Shown here: positions 47,273-59,201 of the stretch, one piece after another
How the letters are laid out: every line of letters begins with the position of its first letter
How positions within the stretch are numbered: position 1 is the first letter of the stretch
NCBI GenBank assembly: GCA_013399015.1
Contig: VWZX01002271.1
Location: 1,736,001 to 1,800,000, forward strand
Length of the DNA: 64,000 nt
Direction: 5' to 3'
DNA from: Galbula dea
Taxonomy: Eukaryota; Chordata; Aves; Piciformes; Galbulidae
Made by a program: the position numbers and the translations under genes
Notes under the pieces: generated by a model
Seen by the model: the letters and a program-made list of their open reading frames with translations, nothing else
The model's database searches: none
What the model was told of the DNA's origin: nothing

Positions 47273-47650
47273 CCCAGAATCCCAGCCTGGTAGGGACCTC
47301 TGGGGATCATTTGGTCCAACCCACTGCTCCAGCAGGGTCACCCACAGCCCATTGCCCAGGGTCACCTTCAGCTGGGCTTGGAATCTCTCCACACAGAAGG
47401 AGACTCCACAACCTCTCTGGGCAGCCTGGGCCAGGGCTCCAACACCCTCACACCAAACAAGCTTCTCCTCCTGCTCAGCTGGAACCTCCTGGCTTCCAGT
47501 TTGTGCCCAGTGCCCCTTGGGCTGTCCCTGGGCACCACTGAGCAGAGTCTGGCCCCAGCCTCTTGCCCCCAGCCTTCAGCTCTTGCTCAGAATTGAGCAG
47601 CTCCCCTCTGGGGTTGCTCTTCTCCAGGCTAAGCAGCCCCAGGATTCTCA
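47273..47650 (-). repeat. CR1 LINE 3' fragment (GCTGGGATTCT-ending group)
   Basis: Antisense CR1: CAGAATCCCAGCCTGGTAGG, CCTCTGGGGATCATTTGGTC, CAGGGTCACCCACAGCCCA, CAGCTGGGCTTGGAATCTC and CTTCTCCAGGCTAAGCAGC. The overlapping 174- and 134-codon plus-strand frames are antisense CR1. Confidence 0.94.
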
Positions 47651-49629
47651 ACCTTAAAAGAAAGGAAGACACAGATGTCCCAGGTTACTATAATGAAGAA
47701 AATATTCAAATAATCAGTTACTCCTCCTGGAATTAGCCTCACTCCTTTTAAAATGTGATTAGATAAGAATGTAAGTCACAGAGAAGATCTGTAGTCGTGA
47801 TTGCGTAGATAGTTCAAAGAGCTCTGTCAAAAATGGGATGCCCAAAAATATGACCTACCTTTCCTTCTGTTTCAGATTTTCAGGGAGTTATGAAAAATTA
47901 AAGATGCCTTTAAGGAGCTTCCCAGAAAACTGTTAAAATGTAGGACATAGTGTACCAGCAGGTTACAAAATGAGACAACTTTCCTGCAGTATATTGTGCT
48001 GCAAAGCAATTTTGTTCCAAGTATCTGAAGTATTTCAATTAAGAAAAGTAATGATCAAGGACAAACAGCATTTTAGTAGGCAGGGATTAGATTATTTCTA
48101 TGGTTACTGTGCCAGAGCTGCAACTAGAATTAAAAGTTTTGAGATCCAGGTTACATTCACTGTCATAAACAATTGGATGCTAATGGCCAATTTTTCCTAC
48201 CTCAAAACCCTCTTCTTTTTGGGGGTAGGATAGAGAAGAGAACTCAAGCTATGATGTAGCTTTATTGATTCAAAGTTGAGTGTCTCACTGCTTTGACACC
48301 AAACATGGTGAAGGTTTGGGCTATTCCACCTTCAATCTCAATATATTTATATTCCAAGCACAGGAGGTCCTGCAAGCAGTGATCATAAGCTGGTGTTTCA
48401 TTTTGTCACTGAAGCTGAAGTCCCATACAACAAACAGGGATAAAAGTAGTATCTTCATTTATCATCCTACCAACCTTTTCCAGTAGGGGCTTGAGGGTTG
48501 TTTTGACACCTCTGGGGGGAGGATGTTTGTTTCCTTGTAAAGCAATAGCTTCCAGAGAACATCACAGTGTCACCAGCCTTGTTTTGCAAGTGGCTGAGGT
48601 TGGGACTTTGTGGTTTGCTTTACCTTACCCAACAGTGCAGGCAGAAAGAGATACCCAAGATAAGCCAGATACCTCCTTTGAGCTTATTTGATTGAGTTCT
48701 ATTAATTACCAAGTTACAGAAACTACTGAGTAAATAGGTCTTGCAAGACCCTGAGGATACTACTGTCTGTCAGTGCCTCCCCTAAAAGCAGATTTTTCTG
48801 TTGTAATAAACCAAAGTGAAGCAAAATAGAGAAGAAAACATAACATATATTCTATATAAATATATATAGAATAAATATATGTGGGTTCCTCTGGTCTCCC
48901 AGGCTGCCAGGAAATGGTTTTTCAAAGCAACAATCTCCTCTTTCCATGTGTTCTCCCAGAGCTGTGCTGCAGTAACCACCACTAACAGAGGGGCACTGGA
49001 AGAACTGGAGTAAACTGGAATAAATGGTATTTCCATTAGCAGGAACTGGTTGGACTTGTTTTTAGGGTTTGGGGATGGAAGTGGCTGCAACAACTCTGCT
49101 GGGAAGTGTTTTTAAAGGCCAGATAAAGATATGGGAAAAGAATAAAAAATAGCTAAAATGCCTGTAGACTATTCAGAAAGGGTTTTTATTTGAACAACAT
49201 GCCTATTCCTCTCCCTGTCTTGTGAGACTGATAACTGCATCTATGTAACACTAAAAACAATCAGAGCTTTCATTTTCTTCTGAAGAGAGGAAATTACCTG
49301 AAGTGCTTGGTCTTGTTGCTAAACAAGTATAGACAAAAGATGAAAAAAAACCCCCATAGTGACCAGGGAGGAATAGTCTGTGGTGCTCAGCCCCCCTGGA
49401 GGTGTCCATCTCTTCAGGGATGAGCTGTGTCACTCTGCTGGCTCAGTTTCCCCTCTTCAAGTGGTCAGGGACCTGCTGAAGATCTCACCTCTATCAGCAG
49501 AAGCAGCTTTTGTCTTGCACAAGAGGAGAAAAGAGAGTAGAGAAATTAAAACCACTACCAGAAGAGGCAGGAGCCAGGAGCCCATCCCTTTCCCTCAGGC
49601 ACCTGTAGATGATGCTGGTGCTGATACAA
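47651..49629. other. Unrecognised stretch with AT-rich hairpin
   Basis: No gene or repeat recognised. An AT-rich perfect 10-bp inverted repeat with a 4-base loop lies at 48849-48872. Confidence 0.4.
48849..48872. repeat. AT-rich inverted repeat (10-bp arms)
   Basis: ATTCTATATA, loop AATA, TATATAGAAT. The arms are perfectly complementary. It sits within a short TA-rich tract, so chance is likely. Confidence 0.85.
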
Positions 49630-49887
49630 GGACAGGGAAATACAAGGAGGGGAAATTTAGGCTAGAGATTAGAAGGAGGTTCTTCACCCAAAGGGTGGTG
49701 AGGCACTGGAACAGGTTGCCCAGAGAGGTTGTGGATGCCCCATCCCTGGCAGTGTTTAAGGCCAGGCTGGATGTGGCCCTGGGCAACCTGGTCTAGTGCA
49801 TGTGGCATCCCTGCCCATGGCAGGGGGGTTGGAACTAGATGATCTTTAAGGTCCCTTCCAACCTGTGCCATTCTAGGATTCTATGAC
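49630..49887 (+). repeat. CR1 LINE 3' fragment (GGCAGGGACACC-like group)
   Basis: Sense CR1: GAGATTAGAAGGAGGTTCTTC, GGAACAGGTTGCCCAGAGAGG, GGATGCCCCATCCCTGGCAG, CTGGGCAACCTGGTCTAGTG and GGAACTAGATGATCTTTAAGG, ending CATTCTAGGATTCTATGA. The 138-codon plus-strand frame is CR1 tail sequence. Confidence 0.93.
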
Positions 49888-52800
49888 AGAAGGCCACTTT
49901 CCTCTTCTGCCTTATTAAAAGCCTATGAGAGGCAATATATGTTTTCATTTCTCTGCTAGGACAGTTGTTGAGATATGCTGTTGATTACACCAACATTGCC
50001 TTAAGATTTAGAAGACTCAGCTTGTGTTTGGGTAGCTGTTTGCAGACTGTTTCTGCCTTCTCAAGCCTGGGAGATCACACTGCTCTTCATCTTCTGCAAC
50101 CCTTCATCCAGCATCAGCAGGAAAGAGCCAGGGATGGGTTTTGTCCTGGCATCTCATGTCCAAATTCATTTAATTAGAACCAGGCTTTGTTTTTACTGAG
50201 GTGCTGGAGATTGTCCTTTATCTTCTTTTTTTCTCCCTTCCCACAATTAAAAATTAAAGCTGTTTACTTGTAATTATCATGACTGATTTGTATTTGAATT
50301 GCACCAGGCTTCTTCAGATGACCACAGTCTGGCCAGAGGCTTCAGGAAGCCTCCTGAGAGACCCTCACTCCAGGACTAGATCACTTTGTTACATTACAAC
50401 TTGATACTCATTTTAATATTCAGTAGAACACAAGCTTTGGGCAGCCACCAGCCTCTGAAGGGGGAAAATGGAACTGGAGGTGGACATGGATGCAGTGTGT
50501 CCAGCCACTGCTCCAGACCTGCTACAGGGATGGGGAACTGCTGGAGAAGTTGGCAGTGGTGGGATGGGGATGGGGACCATCACCCCAGGGGCTACTGGAA
50601 GCTGAGTGGAGTTCCTCTGCTCCCACCAGGAGAATTCACCACCTGGTGGAGTTGATGCCAGCCTGGATGGAGAGCTGTTGAGGGTAGAGAGGATGTAGGA
50701 CTTGTTCTGCAGTTCTTCTGTGGGAAATCTTACTGCCAGGGCTTGCAAAGGACCTGGTTCCCTCCAGCTTGTCTTGCTTGCTTGTATTTTGGCAGTTTGT
50801 TTATTGTGGGTCCTCAGGCTTGTCAGGGAGATTCAGTCAATGTTTATTCTCCTTGGCTGGTTAGGAAAATTATTTGGGTAGGATATTTGTGGGGGTTTTA
50901 TTACTATTTACTTTCACTTATCTTTTTTTACTATCATCAAACTGAAAAAATATAGAAATAAGAAATAGAAATAATAAATTGAATTGGTAACAAAATAGGG
51001 GACTAAAAGATGGGGTTTGGAAGTTTTAGATAAGGTTTATAAAAGTGATAATTTTTGCTCCACTAGCTCCACTTTCTAGACTGTACTTTGCTCCCTACCC
51101 TGGCTCTGAATGGCAAACAAGAAATAGTGTCACCATCTCTGTGCAATTCTATTACTAAATTGTCAGAGCAGAGTTGTATTGCTGGCAGCAATGATTCAAC
51201 TCCATTTCCACCTCCACATGGATCAGCAGTGACCTTGACATCTTTGGTCAATGCTCCTGGAGAGATTGCTTGGCAGGCAGAGATGCCAAGCTGTGGACTA
51301 TAATTTCCTGAGGATGTATGGTATCTGGGTGGGTAATTGTCTTCTGGGCTGCCCCTACACAGCTATAGGCTCCTTTCCTCAGCCTCTCAGCTAGGAGTTT
51401 TTAATGACCAGGAAACCATGAACCATCTGCTTGCAGAGAACTGTGGAACCACACAACTCTAACTGGCTTTATACATTTTGCATGTTCCTCTCAACAACTA
51501 TTGAAGTGAGATCCATTATCTAATCTTTCCAATGGAATATCAGACAAAGAGTAGGGCTTTTTTTAATTGGTGGCAAAGGTGGACTCATTATCATGCAAGA
51601 GAATGCTAAAAGGCAAAATTGTATAAGCAAAAAGTGAAATCTCTAGCCACAACACGTGTTGTGAGCTAAATTGTGTCCCTGGGGATGGAAGGAGGCAGTA
51701 ATGGACACTAAAGATCTCTCCTCTGTGCTTGCAGCTTTGTCCATTAATACCTGGGCACTTGCCCATTTGGCCATTAATGCCTTTCCTGGGTAGGTGTGCA
51801 GGAAAGCATTAGGTGCAGGTAGAGCTCTGGCTCTATTTCCACAGAGATTTCAGGATTCTATGTGGTGCTGCCCCAGGGAGAGGGAAATAGGATGCACCAG
51901 GAGATGTCCTGGAACATCTGGAGTGGCTCATTGGTGTGCAAGAGCCACATCTGTTGCCCACCCTGTTGTCCAAACAGGGTCTTGGAGCGTGTCAGATGCC
52001 ACAGTTTTGTCACCACTGATTGTGTCTCCATGAGAAGCAGCTTAGTGACTCTGATTTCTGAGGAAAGAAGGAAGAGTTGAGGAGCAGCCTGACACCAAAC
52101 CTCACTGCTGCTGCAGACACCATCCCTCAGGGTGGCTCCTGGGACACAGGAATACTTATCCAAAGCTATTTCACCTGAAGGTGTAGCTTGCTCTGGAGCA
52201 ATTTTGCTCTCCAGGAGGGAAATTACTTCATGTTAAAGGATAATTCTGGAGGTACCTGCCAAAGAAAAAACTAAATATAACTGGAAAAGGTTTAGGGCAA
52301 TGTGGTCTGCAAGAGTTAGGCTTTTAGAGTTGGTTTTGGCTGTTCAGCTGCTTGTGTGTAAACTTGTCACTCCCCACATCCCTGATGGGTCTGTTGGTCA
52401 TGGAGGGAGGTCTGGGCTGTGTGTGACACATGGTCCTTCTCTACCCTTCCAATTTTAGGGATATCAGATAGGCACAAGCTAGAGAAATGGATAAAACTTC
52501 ATGCTAAATGAAATCTCTCTCTCACTCAATGAGCATCTCCTTTGTTTAATGTCTGGTTAATTATGCAGGGCTTCACAAGGCAGCTGAAACCCAGGTAATT
52601 CATACATGGGACAGGTTGAGGAAAGACAATGATACATGGACATTGTCCCTTCAGAGAGATAAGAATAAGATAATAAATGTGTCAGGTGTTCTCTCTTCTC
52701 CTCAAGCTGAGTGTCTCAAGCCACCCTTGGGTGGGATTTTTTATCTCACAGTGTCAACAGTTCATCTTCCCCAAGCCCAAGTGCTGATCATAAAGGGTAG

Positions 52801-53848
52801 TCCTGGGCTTGAGGTAATGAGGGAGGCTTCAAACCCTGAAAGATCTCTACATTAAAGTGATATTTCCACCTACTGCCATGGGGTTTTGATAGTAAATCCA
52901 GGCTCAGTATCATTTTCATGGGAATCCATAAAACAACAGACTGAAACAAATCCAACCAGCTTATTGATCAGAGCTGGAGCCTCTGCTCTTCTCTTTTGGC
53001 AGCTGTTTTCTCATGCTCTTCTCCTAAATCTGTGCTGCTGAATCCAAAGAACAGGCACAGTTGCAGGGCTTTGAGGTTTTTAAGTTATCATTTTAAAGAC
53101 ATCACTGGAAAAAAAAACAAAGAGCCAAAACATTTTCATTTGCTTCTCACTGCCAGGGCCAGTCCAGAAGGGTGAAATATTGGTGAGGGCTGGTGGGATG
53201 TGTAGAGTAATTCAGCAGCAAGTTAAAGTTGGGTAAAGCTAGTAAAAGCTAGAAGACATGAACATCTGTTTCTTAGTTGGTTCCATACATTTTGGAACTG
53301 TGTGTAAATATATAATTATAATCACATACTTTTATTTTATACATATTATATTTTTATATTTTATATATATATTATATATTTTAATATAATGCTTTATTAT
53401 TATATATTATTTCAGCTTCCTCAAGGAAGCTCCTCAATAACTAGTTGGCTATTTATGTTTCCTTCATTGAGGACCTGAAGTAGTAGAATTATATCTTCAA
53501 AATCCACCTTTTAGATTCTCCTTGTTTTCTTTTATGCTAGGAGTACCTAATGCAGAAGGTTTTTATTGTTCAATGATTATATTGTTCTTGTGGAACTAGT
53601 TCCTAACCTTTCATGATAATTTCAAACCTCATGAGGGCCTACTTAATTTCTAGGGCAATCTGAAAGAGAAACTGAACTCTGGCTGCAACCTCTCTGGTTG
53701 GGTTATATCAATGAGTTTGTATCTAATTAAGGGACTTGGCATTATTATTAGTTCTTTTTTCCCCTCTGGTGCATTGCACAAGTTACATATGTGGAGGTGT
53801 TGATTTATTTAGGAATGCCTTTAGCTCCCAGAGGCAGCAAAGGCTTTT
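49888..53848. other. 4-kb stretch with no recognised gene
   Basis: No CR1 or LTR recognised. Short frames at 50386-50748 and 51794-52163 overlap on both strands and show no motif. A strongly AT-rich tract lies at 53305-53412. Confidence 0.45.
53305..53412. repeat. AT-rich low-complexity tract
   Basis: Dominated by TATAT, TTATAT and TAATAT words with almost no G or C over about 100 bases. Confidence 0.92.
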
Positions 53849-54468
53849 CCATGAGAAGCCTGACATGAGCTGCCAGTGTGCGCTTGTCCTGGGCTGCATC
53901 AAGAGGAGCGTGGCCAGCAGGTAGAGGGAAGTGATTCTCCCCCTCTACTGTGCTCTCCTGAGACCCCAACATCCACTTCTGGAGCCCCTGTTCCAAGAGG
54001 GATATGGGGGTGCTGGAGTGAGTCCAGAGAAGGGCCAGGGGAATGCTCAGAGGTCTGGAGCACCTCTGCTACGAGGACAGACTGTTAGGGTTGTTCAGTC
54101 TGCAGAGGAGAAGGCTCCCAGGAGACCTTCTTGTGGCCTTCCAGTATCTGAAGGGGGCTACAGGAAAGCTGGGGAGGGACTTTTTAGGAGGTCAGACAGT
54201 GATAGAACCAGGAGAAATGGGTGTAAGCTAGAGGAAGGGATATTTAGGCTGGATATTAGGAGGAAGTTCTTCACTGTTAGGATGGTGAGACAGTGGAACA
54301 GGTTGCCCAGGAGGTTGTGGAAGCCTCATCCCTGGAAGCTTTTAAGGCCAGGCTGGATGTGTCCCTGGGCAACCTGATCTAGTGGATGGTGTCCCTGCCA
54401 GGCACTGGGGGTTGGAACTGGATGATCTTTGAGGTCCCTTCCAATTCTGAAAATCCTATGATCCTATG
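53849..54468 (+). repeat. CR1 LINE 3' fragment (GGCAGGGACACC group)
   Basis: Sense CR1 of about 0.62 kb starts in the end of ORF2 (GACATGAGCTGCCAGTGTG, then GGGCTGCATCAAGAGGAGC) and runs through CTTCCAGTATCTGAAGGGG, GAAGTTCTTCACTGTTAGG and GGATGATCTTTGAGG to AATCCTATGATCCTATG. About 20 bases expected between GTGCGCTTG and TCCTGGGCTGC appear to be missing. It belongs to the same subfamily as the tail of the copy at 32220. Confidence 0.95.
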
Positions 54469-55436
54469 TCTCAGAATTGCTCTGGAAGTGCCCCAGGCTC
54501 TGGCTGTTGTTGGAGGACTGGCTTCCCTGAAGCAGGCAGCCCACAATAGCTCTGCACTTGGAATGTGCCCATTCCCATCAACAGACTGAGGGGCTTAAGT
54601 ATGGGGTTAATTTTAGATTCCAGAGAACCTGTTGTAAATGAGCTGTAAATTTGTGGCTGTGCTCTGAGGTCTCCATCTGAACTGAAGTCACTGTGATGTT
54701 CTTTTTCCTCAGAGCTACCAGTTCTGCAAACTGAAGCTTTACCTGAGTAGGGACTGGAATTTTCATATTTAGCTCAAACCATTGAATGGAAAGTGTTCTG
54801 GGGAGGGAGAGGGAAAAGGCAAAACCAAAACCCCCTCCAAACACAAGCATCTTATTTAAATGCTGCCTCTTTCATAAATACTAAAAGTTTTGTTTCTGCC
54901 AACACTGTTCTGTTTAAAATCATTTTAAGTTGAGAATACAATAAGGAAGAGGAGGAAGAACCAGATTAAATAATTTTCTTATGCTTCTGGTAGCTGTTCC
55001 TCACTTTATTACTTGCCAAAGTGCCAGAACTGACAAATTATCCAATAACACAAAGCTGAAGGCAATGTTGCAATCATTGTAAAGCTGGATTAGTTTATAA
55101 AGTGTCCTTGTTGTGCTCCATAAAATGAATAACTAATATCCAGCAAACCTGTTGCAGATTCTTTTCCCCTTTCTTTCTCTTTCTTCTTGTTTCTTTCTGG
55201 CACTAAAAGGAGCTGAAAATTAGACAAATATTTACTTTTTAAGAGAGAAATAGAGAGACAAAGAAAAATTGTGGGGAAACCTAAACCATTTCAGGGTAGG
55301 AAAGGAAATGCATTGGAGTTCCAGTCTGCCCAGTTCCTTTGGGTAGCTGGACTCCTGTCAGGAGTGTGTGTGTGTGTGTGGTGACTGGGGTAGGAAAGGG
55401 GGTTTGAGGCTGAGGGTGTTGCTGTATAGTATTTTT
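54469..55436. other. Unrecognised stretch with a GT microsatellite
   Basis: No gene or repeat family recognised apart from (GT)8 at 55364-55380. Confidence 0.4.
55364..55380. repeat. (GT)8 microsatellite
   Basis: Eight uninterrupted GT units plus a final G. Confidence 0.95.
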
Positions 55437-56208
55437 TTTCCTGTCCTGATCTGAGCTAGAACAGAACTAATTCTGTGCAGGGATTGGACTTCTCAGCTCA
55501 GTCTCTTCTCAGGGAGGCACTTGCTGCAGCTCACAGCATGTTCTCCCACACAGCCTCTGCTGCTAGCAGGGACAACACCTGATGGGGACACTTCCTGCCA
55601 AGGCTGGGGCTGCACAAAGCCTCTGCCTTACCCTTGCTCCTCTGCACACCAAGGGCACTGCTCCAGCTTGTGTCCCACCTGGGGCTGCAGGGAGTCAGAG
55701 GTGGCAGCTGCAGGGAAGAGGGGACAGGAGAGGCGACCCTGAACTGACCAACAAGGGATTCCATCCAGGGATGTCATCTTCAGGAGAAAGTTGAGGGATC
55801 AGGAGGGTCAAGCCTCTTCTTCCCTGGCCAGTGTCTGAGGAGGACTCTGTCCTTCTGCCTTTGATCCTGACCCATGTGTTCCTGAACCCAGTTCCAGAAT
55901 GCAGCTCCTGAATCCAGTTCCCACCTGCTGCTGAGTCCAGCCTGGGACTTCCCGAGTGCTGCCACAGCTTCAGTGATGACAGTGATGTCATTTCCATCAG
56001 GGGTTGGGTTGGATATTGGTCTGTATATATTTGTCTGTATTTCATTTGATTGTCACTGTTTTCACTCAAGCTGCTTTCAGTTTTCTTTCCCAAGCCATCA
56101 GTCTGTGTCCCTTATTCCCTTTCTGTTCCCTTTGGGAAGCAAGGGTGTTCAGAGAGAGCATCTGGCACTTGTCTGGTGACCAGCCCAGCCCTGACCCTTG
56201 ACATTTCC
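55437..56208 (+). repeat. Target-site duplication TTTCC flanking a solo LTR
   Basis: TTTCC occurs at 55437-55441 and at 56204-56208, directly outside TGTCCTGATC and CCTTGACA. This sets the LTR ends exactly. Confidence 0.88.
55442..56203 (+). repeat. Solo LTR of an avian endogenous retrovirus (762 bp)
   Basis: Begins TGTCCTGATCTGAGCTAGAA and ends CTGACCCTTGACA, with perfect 5-bp flanking repeats. It is the better-preserved paralogue of the minus-strand LTR at 7137 and a more distant relative of the LTR at 21011 (shared AGAACAGAACTAATTCT near the start and ACCAGCCCAGCC near the end). A TATA-rich TGTATATATTTG lies near 56021. No gag, pol or env sequence adjoins, so this is a solo LTR. The minus-strand frame of 132 codons across it has no retroviral motif. 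Confidence 0.9.
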
Positions 56209-58930
56209 CTTTTTGTTTTTCCAATTTCTTCCCCATTTTTTTTAAAAGTAAACTTTTCAGCAACACTGAAATTCATTTGGTGAATTACTAACCTCCATAT
56301 ATTGAATAATAACTAACAGTTGATTTAATATTAAGCTTCCAATTTGCTGAAGGCTATTGTAGGAAAACCTAATTCATCAGATCTGGCAGTGAGAGCTTTC
56401 TGGCAATTTTTGGTTGGTTGTTTTATTCCTGTGAACTGCAGACCCAGGCTGCTGTCTCCTACATGTAGGTGTGCACCTTTGATGTGCCTTGTTGTGTTGC
56501 AAAGGATGCCCAGAAGACAATAGAGTTCCACTGGAAACCAGTGTCCATAGGGTCAAAACCAGTATTGAGCTGCAGTACATGTGACAGATCAGGCTCTGCT
56601 TGGAGAAGGTTTTTTGGATGATCTATTTCTGTTTTGCTAACTGGTTTTTGGGGGTAGGTTAAGCAAAGTGCTCTGCTGAGCTGGGAAAGAAGGTTTCATA
56701 TATATATATATATTATATTGTTCTGTTTTATTTTGTATGCATTTGCACTTTAAAAGCTGAAGTATGGCAGTGTAGGTGCAATAACACAGACACACAGCTT
56801 CCAGTAGAAAATTGGGCTGAGCTCAGTGGTTCATACTGGGGGCAGGGTAAATCTGCCCAGCAGACACAAAGTCCTGAACTCACCTTCAATGCCTGACACT
56901 GGAGGAGGCAGCCCAACCACACCTAATTCCATGTAATGATAGATTATTTCAGCCTCTTGCTACCCAGGAGAATGAGCTAATTGAAGTCACTTCATCATGT
57001 GCCATTAAAGGATCATCCAGATCTTTGACTGATCCTCTCAGGCTGTTTATTTGGGGAGGTGAGCCCCATGCTGATTCATTCTGGATGCTTTGATAACCTG
57101 TTAGTTGCTGTGATAGCCACAGACAAACATCTGGGGTAGCAGAGCTGCTGCCCCTGGCTGAGACAGATGTTAGGGGTTGTGGAATGACTCCCAGCAGTCT
57201 CTGAGGGCTCTGGCACCACTGGGGCTGTGTTGCTGTGGCAGTCAGTGACGTCCATGGGAAGATCTGTGCCACTCCTCTTGCCTGATGAATTCTGGTGTTT
57301 TCTGCTCATGGACTGTAACATTTCTCTTTGTTCCTGCACTTTATTACCATCCCTCATCCCTCCAGGCATTTCTCCACAATGTATTTTTTGTGACTTTTGC
57401 AGCCAGGTGGTATTTTTCTCCTCCATCTCCATCTCCTCGCTCTACTTGACCTGGGGCTTTGCTGAGCTGCCCTGTCCTGGGGCAGGCAGATTGAGCTGGG
57501 CTTTTCCCCTGAGGTAGGGTGAGCTCACCTGGGCTGAGACCTCAGGAACAAGAACACCCCTAAAAGAGCTTTTCTTCTACTGCAAGGAGGATCCAGCCAT
57601 TACCAGCTTGGGTACCACCATGCTCAGCTGCAGCTCTGCTGATGGAGGGTGACCAACACTTTTTGGGGTAGATGTCAGTATAGGTGGGGTCTAAATTTAA
57701 TCTCTAGTTAGCAATGGTAAAAAAAATGCTTTTTAATAAATCAGAGACTAAAAATAAAGTTTATTCTTACTTCTGACTTGCCTTTTGGCTGACAATACAA
57801 AGCATGAACTATTTCCTTGGTGTTTGATGTTCCTACAAGACCACTAGCTGGCTCCAACCAGTTGAAAGCCATTTCTCTTTCCATCAGTTTAAACTTAGAG
57901 GAAGAAAAAACTTTTTGATAAGCAGAGACATTTGCAAACATCAGGATTCAGAAAAACAGTTATTGTTGCATGCTCCCAAGCCCCATCTTTTCTCTTCTCT
58001 TCATTTTCAAGTCTAAAAGTGACAGGAAGGTCAATGTGACTGTGCTTTAAAAATCAGGACCATGAATGTGACAAATGCTGCAGCTTTACATGATTCTAAT
58101 TCCATGAATAACTTCTTTTCTTTATCTTCCAACAAGACCACTTCTGAAGGAGGAGGCTGACCCCAGGGAGCCCTTCTGAAAAACACTCAGATAACTTCTG
58201 GTTCTTCACTTTGGAAGTGCTATTTGTGTGCTTGACACTTGGTTTGGTGCCACCTCTGAGGGAGTCACTGCTTCCATTAGTATTTCACTGTTCCCTGACT
58301 TTTCCCAGTGAACTGAAAACGTTTTCATTCTTGTTTGGTATTAATCAGACAATCCCCAGGTCTGAGCTGCTTTGTTGTTTTTTGCTTCTGCAGCTTGATT
58401 TCTTGGAAAACAAAGATATGTGAGGAGTGGTTGATGTTTTCCCCCCACACCCTGTACTTCCACAATGTTTTAATATTTTCTATCCACGTTTGATGCATGA
58501 CAATTGTCAATAATTGCATTACAATACACCCAGTGATTCCAGGAGGGGGGATCTGAGAAAGCAAACCCACCACTGATTCTTCTGGAAGCTCTGCTCCCTT
58601 CTCCTTCACCAAACCCTCTGTTGTAGGCAAAATGATTGCTTTGCTGCCAATGCCTGAACCTCTTCAATACATTTAAAACATTTTCACTGTTTAGATTCTT
58701 TTCAAGAGAGGAAGCAGTCACTGCTCAGTTCCAGTGAAGACAAATGCATCCTTTTCCATCAAGGATTTCCTCCAGCTCTTGCCTTCCCTGACTGGTTTGG
58801 TACAGAAATTGCAGGCAACTGCAGGTGAAGGGAAGCTGTGGCTCTAGAAGCCCTTCCCCAGGCACCAAAAGTTGTTCAACCACTCCTTAAGGTGATTCCA
58901 TTGCACAGGATCTTTTGTTCAGTGTGATAG
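56209..58930. other. Unrecognised non-coding stretch
   Basis: Contains (AT)8 at 56698-56713. The frames at 56949-57517 overlap on both strands in slightly GC-richer DNA and have no motif. No CR1 or LTR recognised. Confidence 0.4.
56698..56713. repeat. (AT)8 microsatellite
   Basis: Eight AT units, followed by TATATTG. Confidence 0.92.
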
Positions 58931-59201
58931 AAAGAATCTTTTAAGCAGGACCTGTTGTGACAGGACAAGGGATGATGATTTTAAACTAAAGGAGGAGATT
59001 TAGACTAGATAGAAGGAAGGAATGTTGTGAGACACTGGTCCAGAGAGGTGGGAGATGTCCCATCCCTGGAACCACTCCAGGTCAGGTTGTCTGGGGCTGT
59101 GAGCAACCTGATCTAGCTGCAGATGTCCCTGCTGACTGGAGGGGGTTGGACTAGATGATCTTGAAAGGTCTCTTCCAACCTAAACCATCCTGTGATTCTA
59201 G
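58931..59201 (+). repeat. CR1 LINE 3' fragment (GCAGTCAGCAGGGACATC group)
   Basis: Sense CR1: CAGGACCTGTTGTGACAGG, CAAGGGATGATGATTTTAAAC, CATCCCTGGAACCACTCCAGG, GCAGATGTCCCTGCTGACTGG and GGTTGGACTAGATGATCTTG, ending CATCCTGTGATTCTAGG. It lacks part of the AAGGTGGTGAGAGCC region that its relatives carry. Confidence 0.92.

Noticed and set aside
47133..47657. 174- and 134-codon plus-strand frames
   Set aside because: Both run mostly over an antisense CR1 copy, and the shared peptide blocks repeat at 17267, 27992 and 39821.
57076..57517. Overlapping 118- and 96-codon frames on opposite strands
   Set aside because: No motif on either strand. The slightly GC-rich composition lowers stop density and explains both frames.
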